Shown here piece after piece: positions 49,565 through 53,685 of a stretch of DNA of 53,685 nucleotides. Location: contig NZ_PDDM01000032.1 in assembly GCF_002914585.1 (NCBI RefSeq), positions 1-53,685 on the forward strand. The letters are read 5' to 3'. The DNA comes from Pseudanabaena sp. BC1403 (GTDB lineage: Bacteria > Cyanobacteriota > Cyanobacteriia > Pseudanabaenales > Pseudanabaenaceae). The first letter of the stretch is position 1; each line of letters starts with the position of its first letter. The position numbers and the translations under genes were made by a program. The notes beneath the pieces are model-generated. The model made no database searches. It saw only the letters and a program-made list of their open reading frames with translations, and had not been told where the DNA came from.

Positions 49565-50776
49565 ATGCAAATTCGGATAAATACGCGATTAAATACGCGA
49601 TCGCCTTTATTGCAGCTTTTACTAATCCTAGAATGGATTTTGCTTGGTCTAGTCGCAATTACGCAAATTCTCGTCGCGAATAAATTCAACTCTCCAACTG
49701 ATGTTATTTCTAACGAAATTGGGATATTGATATTTGCAGTCCTTGGAGTCGCATTTCCTCTGGTTCCATTACATAAATTGCTGTACATTATTGCTGAATT
49801 CACCTTGATTTTTTGGTTGACGCTCAAGGGCAATATTTCACTTTTTCAATTACTATTCATTGTATTAGTGATTCGCAATTGCGTGATGCTAGAAGGGCGA
49901 TCTCGATCGAGTGTGACTGGACTTGCCCTATTCTCAGTACTGATCTGCATTACAGATCGGATGAGAAGCCAGAGCTTATTGGTTCAGATTGATCGCGATC
50001 GCACTCTACTCTATTGGGTTGGATTTCTGATTATGCTGGGCTTAGTATTTCTGTTTTTACAACTATTGGTTGAGTCAGCTTTATCCGAACGCAAAAGCCG
50101 AGAAGAACTGTTAATTGCGAACAAGAGACTGACAGAATATGCGACTCAAATAGAAGAACTTGCCACTGTGCAGGAGCGTAACCGCATAGCCCGTGAGATC
50201 CATGATTCTTTGGGACATTCACTCACAGGCTTTAATTTGCATCTAGAAGCAGCTTTACGATTATTGCAATCCGAGCCTGATGAAGCAAAACAACTTTTAT
50301 TGGAAGCAAAACAACTTGGATCAACTGCATTAAAAGAAGTTCGAGCATCAGTGAGTGCGTTACGAAGTGAGCCGCTAGAAGGGCGATCGCTTAAATTAGC
50401 AATTCAATCACTAGTTGAAGAATTTCAGCGATCGACGGGGATTACTTCTCAGACTGACATAGACGATTTCATCGATAGCGATCGCCAGATTTCGCCGCAA
50501 CTAAAAACCATCGTTTATCGCATTGTTCAAGAATCACTGACAAATATTAGCAAGCATTCTCAAGCAAGCTTTGTAAATATCTCCTGCCATGTAAAAAATC
50601 AAGAGCTAGAAATAGCGATCGAAGATAATGGCAAAGGATTCGATATTACTCAAAACGTATCAGGATTTGGGCTGCAAGGGATGCAAGAACGAGTGATGGC
50701 AGTATCTGGCAACTTAGAAATTAAGACATCACATGGTAATGGTTGTAAAATCATTGCTAGGTTCAGAAATATATAG
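49565..50776 (+). CDS. NarL/DesK-type sensor histidine kinase
   Basis: A 403-aa membrane kinase. There are about six N-terminal helices in the first 180 residues, then a coiled linker and HisKA_3 (QERNRIAREIHDSLGHSLTG, phospho-His in IHDSLGH), and a HATPase with ESLTNISKHSQASFVNIS and GFGLQGMQERVMAVSGN. The sensor part is not recognised; signal unknown. It forms a two-gene operon with the response regulator 40 bases downstream. Confidence 0.93.
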   Translation: MQIRINTRLNTRSPLLQLLLILEWILLGLVAITQILVANKFNSPTDVISNEIGILIFAVLGVAFPLVPLHKLLYIIAEFTLIFWLTLKGNISLFQLLFIVLVIRNCVMLEGRSRSSVTGLALFSVLICITDRMRSQSLLVQIDRDRTLLYWVGFLIMLGLVFLFLQLLVESALSERKSREELLIANKRLTEYATQIEELATVQERNRIAREIHDSLGHSLTGFNLHLEAALRLLQSEPDEAKQLLLEAKQLGSTALKEVRASVSALRSEPLEGRSLKLAIQSLVEEFQRSTGITSQTDIDDFIDSDRQISPQLKTIVYRIVQESLTNISKHSQASFVNISCHVKNQELEIAIEDNGKGFDITQNVSGFGLQGMQERVMAVSGNLEIKTSHGNGCKIIARFRNI

Positions 50777-50816
50777 CAGGTTTCATTTTGCCCACAAATG
50801 AAAATTATAATTTGCG

Positions 50817-51449
50817 ATGATACAGATTCTTTTAATTGACGATCAAGACTTAATTCGGCGCGGCATGAAAGCGCTATTGAAGTCTGATGAAGAGTTACAA
50901 GTAGTTGGGGAAGGCGAAAATGGGATTGAGGCGATCGCTCTAGTTAAAACCCTACAACCTGATGTTGTTTTAATGGATGTGAGAATGCCAGAAATGGATG
51001 GCGTAGCCGCAACAAAAGAGATTTGTCAGCTTTTTCCAGAGGTCAAAGTACTAATTATGACCACCTTTGACGATCGCGAATATATCACTCAAGCTTTGCG
51101 TTTCGGTGCGGCTGGATATTTGCTCAAAGATACTCCCTTTGAGGAACTCACCCAAGCAATTCGCTTAGTCCATAAAGGCTATATGCAGCTATCACCAGGA
51201 TTAGCGACTAAGTTGCTTGCTCCTGAACCTCCCAGCCAAGTTCCATCGGAATTTGCAAAATTAACACCTAGAGAACAGGAAATTTTGAGGCTAATTGCCA
51301 AAGGTGCTAATAATCGTGAAATCGCTGATACGTTATTTATTTCCGAGAAGACGGTAAGAAATAATATTACTAACATCTTTAGTCAGTTGGGTTTGCGCGA
51401 TCGCACCCAAGCAGCGATCTGGATGAACAATCATCTAGATTTTGCCTAA
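50817..51449 (+). CDS. NarL/LuxR-type response regulator
   Basis: A 210-aa regulator. The receiver has LIDDQDL, phospho-acceptor D54 (VVLMDVRMPEMDG) and YLLKDTPFEEL; the LuxR HTH is LTPREQEILRLIAKGANNRE, then IADTLFISEKTVRNNITNIF. It is the cognate partner of the kinase just upstream. Targets are unknown; no inverted operator was spotted nearby. A composite repeat follows the stop. Confidence 0.95.
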   Translation: MIQILLIDDQDLIRRGMKALLKSDEELQVVGEGENGIEAIALVKTLQPDVVLMDVRMPEMDGVAATKEICQLFPEVKVLIMTTFDDREYITQALRFGAAGYLLKDTPFEELTQAIRLVHKGYMQLSPGLATKLLAPEPPSQVPSEFAKLTPREQEILRLIAKGANNREIADTLFISEKTVRNNITNIFSQLGLRDRTQAAIWMNNHLDFA

Positions 51450-51474
51450 CCACCACAGCGATTGCTATTATACC

Positions 51475-51567
51475 AATTCACAAAAGTGTGACAACACTTC
51501 TGTGAATTAAAAACCAAACCCTGTAAGGGTTTTAAAAACACAAAGTGGCGCAGCCACTTTGTGTTTT
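51475..51567. repeat. Two adjacent inverted repeats in the 250-bp gap after the response regulator
   Basis: The first, 51475-51508, has arms AATTCACAAAAGTGT / ACACTTCTGTGAATT with one mismatch. The second, 51535-51567, is perfect (AAAACACAAAGTGGC / GCCACTTTGTGTTTT, GCA loop) and belongs with the 36050-36094 repeat. They may end transcription of the response regulator operon and of the small protein gene on the other strand. Confidence 0.75.
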
Positions 51568-51701
51568 GGTATTACTGTGAGACTTGTCTAAGCGATCGCA
51601 AAAGCAAACAATTATTGACACTCAAAAATCTTTCTGAGTTTTAAGTCAGCGCAAAGCTCTGTATTCAACTTCGTAGACAGTTATATATTTGATAGGTGAA
51701 A

Positions 51702-51842
51702 TCAATTACTTAATAAAGAAGTCTTTTCTAGCTCTGGAGGTTCTTGGAAAGATCGATTTTGCAACCACGCAAACATTGCGGCAGATCCAAGTAAAATCAA
51801 AGCCATAATACTAACGATTTGAATCATAATGATGTATCGCAT
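51702..51842 (-). CDS. 46-aa single-helix membrane protein after the ferric-reductase-like gene
   Basis: A 46-aa protein: MRYIIMIQIVSIMALILLGS, then AAMFAWLQNRSFQEPPELEK, with one strong hydrophobic helix (about 4-27) and a charged end. GGAAGG lies about 7 bases before the ATG at 51842. It begins 24 bases after the flavocytochrome stop on the same strand, so co-expression is likely; it may be an accessory subunit. The family is unknown. It is too short to have been called by simple ORF listing, but the helix, SD and position support it. Confidence 0.6.
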   Translation of the reverse strand: MRYIIMIQIVSIMALILLGSAAMFAWLQNRSFQEPPELEKTSLLSN

Positions 51843-51866
51843 AAGTCTTCCTTCCGTAGTTAAGAA

Positions 51867-53207
51867 CTAAACTAGATTGAAGTGTTCCATTTGGATATTG
51901 GTTATAGGCACCTCTAAATCATGAAGTGCTTCTTCAACTTGCTCCATCATAACTGGAGCGGCACAGATAAAATATTGTCGGCTACCGCGATGGATAGGAA
52001 TGTATTTTTGTAACAGGGCTTTGTCAACATAGCCAGTTTCGCCTGTCCAGTCTTCGGAAGGCTGACGCAACACATAAATGATCATGAGATCTATGGAGTT
52101 AACGAGACCATCTAATTCCTCGCGGAAAGTCATATCTTCCCAGCTTTTGTTGGCATAAATGAGTAAGTACGGGCGATCATCTCTCCGCTCAACAGCAGTA
52201 ACCAGCATACTCATCATTGGGGTGATGCCTATCCCACCAGCAATGAGTACGAATCCTGAGGCATCCCAGTAGCGATCGCTCGTAAACACACCGTAAGGAC
52301 CATCAAGATAAGCCTTTGTGCCTGCCTCAATATTCTTAATGGTGTGGGTAAAGTCTCCTAGAGCTTTGATGGTAAATTCCAACCGTTCAGGGTGGTCGCC
52401 ACTCGAAGACATGGAAAAGGGATGTTCGCGCATCCGAAAGGGCGAAATGTCGAGGGTGATCCAAGCAAACTGTCCAGGTTGAAATCGAAATCCCTTATGT
52501 CCTTTCGGACGAATAGCTAGAGTCCACACATTTCCCCTTTGAGGAATGACTTCTTCTACGAAGTAGGGGCGTTTGGTCATTATCCAAGGTTTGACGAGGC
52601 GGACATAAATCAGCAACCATAAAGCGCTTAGGGCGATCGCACTCCACAACAGCTGTTTCCAGAACAGTCCCAGATAATAGCTGACTCCCAGTCCATGGGC
52701 TAAACCCAAGGTCACCGCTACCACTGCCAGAATACCGTGACTCGTACGCCATAGCTCATAGGAAATGTTGAGGCGCTGCCGCCAAATTGAGGTAAAAACC
52801 AGTATTATCAGTGCTAGAGTGCCAGTCACGGCAAATTTGGCTCGCCACGGAGCCTCAAATATATTCAGTAACTTTAACGTTTCGGGTTGATTAACAAAGA
52901 GAATAAGGGGATGAATCAGGATCAGGGCGAAAGCCACTAGAGATATATAGCGATGGAATTGCAGGATGATATCAACTCCGTAGGATGCCTCAATTCGATG
53001 GATTCGAGCGGTGATGGCAAACTGAAGAGCTAACATTGCCAACCCCACAAACCCCAGAGAAACTGAAAACTCCGTCCAAAAGCCGCGTCCAGTCGAAGCG
53101 GGAGGGTATAGGAGTAAAACAAAAAGAGGCAGTAGGGCGATCGCCAGATAAACAGCGATCCAGAAAGCAGCCACTGCGACTGGACTTTTAGTTAACAATC
53201 TTTGCAT
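51867..53207 (-). CDS. Ferric-reductase-like transmembrane flavocytochrome (NADPH oxidase/FNR fold)
   Basis: A 446-aa membrane oxidoreductase. The N-terminal part (about residues 1-215) has six helices with heme-ligand candidate histidines (FALILIHPLILF, LWRTSHGILAVVAVTLGLAH). The C-terminal part is an FAD/NAD(P) module: REHPFSMSSSGDHPERLEFT binds FAD, and GGIGITPMMSML and YFICAAPVMMEQVEEAL bind the nicotinamide nucleotide. It would move electrons from NAD(P)H across the membrane to an external acceptor (Fe(III), Cu(II) or oxygen). AAGGAG lies upstream of the ATG. A 46-aa membrane protein follows. Confidence 0.9.
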   Translation of the reverse strand: MQRLLTKSPVAVAAFWIAVYLAIALLPLFVLLLYPPASTGRGFWTEFSVSLGFVGLAMLALQFAITARIHRIEASYGVDIILQFHRYISLVAFALILIHPLILFVNQPETLKLLNIFEAPWRAKFAVTGTLALIILVFTSIWRQRLNISYELWRTSHGILAVVAVTLGLAHGLGVSYYLGLFWKQLLWSAIALSALWLLIYVRLVKPWIMTKRPYFVEEVIPQRGNVWTLAIRPKGHKGFRFQPGQFAWITLDISPFRMREHPFSMSSSGDHPERLEFTIKALGDFTHTIKNIEAGTKAYLDGPYGVFTSDRYWDASGFVLIAGGIGITPMMSMLVTAVERRDDRPYLLIYANKSWEDMTFREELDGLVNSIDLMIIYVLRQPSEDWTGETGYVDKALLQKYIPIHRGSRQYFICAAPVMMEQVEEALHDLEVPITNIQMEHFNLV

Positions 53208-53685
53208 TTCGATCTCCTTACTTTTTCAGTCTATTGATCAAGTCGATTCATGTTCTTTGGGTTTCGCGATGGGTCGAGGAACAAAATGTAACTTATGCAA
53301 CTTGTTTTAGCGGATCTTAGCCCACAGGTAATTTGCATTGAGTTAAGTTTTGGATACTTTGCATTGCATTAAGGCATCTCTAATATCGTTGATTGCATTA
53401 ATGGTAAAGGGTTTGCGATAGGCGATCGCTTTAAAATTTTGTCGTAACCGAAGATTGTAAAGTTTTATCATCTTGATTAGGACTAACTCCATTTTTCCAG
53501 AGTTCATATTCGCTAATATCAATATCTTCGCAAGGTTGTAGCATACAAAAATCTTGGCTATTCCATATATGCTAAAGGCGATCGCTATTACTGCAAGTGG
53601 CGTTGTTGCATGAATAAAAAGAAGCCAAAAGATGGAGGATCTTAGGATAGACAATTAACGAACAACAGAACAGGAGACAGGTTTA
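53208..53685. other. 478-bp right-hand end: promoter region and a possible receiver-domain remnant
   Basis: Next to the flavocytochrome start lies its promoter region. On the minus strand, 53343 to about 53490 reads a C-terminal fragment that resembles the end of a receiver domain (AYRKPFTINAINDIRDALMQ, with the KPF motif), but no REC start is present; I call it a possible degenerate remnant only. One half-unit of the 63-bp repeat family (GGCGATCGCTATTACTGCAA) lies at 53577-53596. The last bases (AGGAGACAGG) could be a ribosome site of a gene past the edge. Confidence 0.35.

Overview
The window is a chromosomal stretch from a cyanobacterium, probably a Pseudanabaena-like filamentous lineage (inference). 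The palindrome GCGATCGC (HIP1), a hallmark of many cyanobacterial genomes, recurs through most genes and spacers. The gene set is also cyanobacterial: XisH/XisI, DevA/DevB/DevC-type exporter genes, an ethylene-receptor-like histidine kinase, a Ser/Thr kinase with WD40 repeats, Uma2-type nucleases and DUF2330 proteins. No rRNA, tRNA or CRISPR array was recognised. Two stretches have no HIP1 site (roughly 36.9-37.9 kb and 44.1-48.5 kb) and look like later arrivals.

Layout. 0-3.8 kb is an accessory block: a HigB/HigA-type toxin-antitoxin pair, a TIGR02391-type protein, a ParE/ParD pair and a coupled DUF5674 pair. 4-7 kb holds housekeeping aspA and glmU. 7-13.1 kb holds a GAF-GGDEF diguanylate cyclase and a minus-strand run of Coq4-like, RnfD/NqrB-like and two near-identical secreted DUF2330 genes, each followed by its own hairpin. 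13.1-18.1 kb is a signalling island: a broken Ser/Thr-kinase remnant, two REC-histidine kinases and an ethylene-receptor-type kinase with the copper/ethylene-site residues at plant ETR1 spacing. 18.1-24.1 kb holds xisI/xisH, an amino-acid ABC ATPase without its partners, a secreted beta-helix protein with a SPOR-like C-terminus, an Rpn-type nuclease and a BlaI/M56 pair. 24.3-29.5 kb holds the kinase-WD40 protein, sufS, an adenylate-kinase-like protein with an altered P-loop, and dprA. 29.5-30.4 kb is a TnpA (IS200/RAYT-type) gene bracketed by two REP-like paired-palindrome units, one of which forms the 3' end of recJ. 30.4-35.9 kb holds recJ, an acetyltransferase, two Uma2 proteins and an M20 amidohydrolase.

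36-44 kb is rich in repeats: three arrays of a 63-bp HIP1-containing repeat and a 93-bp MITE with a 5-bp target duplication. Between them lie an HNH nuclease and a seven-gene exporter operon (TetR, DevB, GNAT, 73-aa protein, DevC, GAP-type membrane protein, DevA). The operon has a consensus sigma-70 promoter whose 17-bp spacer contains a palindromic operator. 44-48.5 kb holds a cyclopropane-fatty-acid synthase facing a 751-aa pentapeptide-repeat membrane protein. 48.5-53.2 kb holds a fatty-acid hydroxylase family protein, a DesK/NarL-type two-component pair and a ferric-reductase-like flavocytochrome followed by a 46-aa membrane protein.

The best candidates for new biology are the ethylene-receptor kinase with its adjoining REC-kinases, the tnpA/paired-palindrome unit that supplies the RecJ C-terminus, the DUF2330/RnfD-like operon, the TetR-controlled Dev-type exporter with two acetyltransferase genes at one end, and the 63-bp repeat family. 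All functional statements are from reading motifs; no database search was possible.
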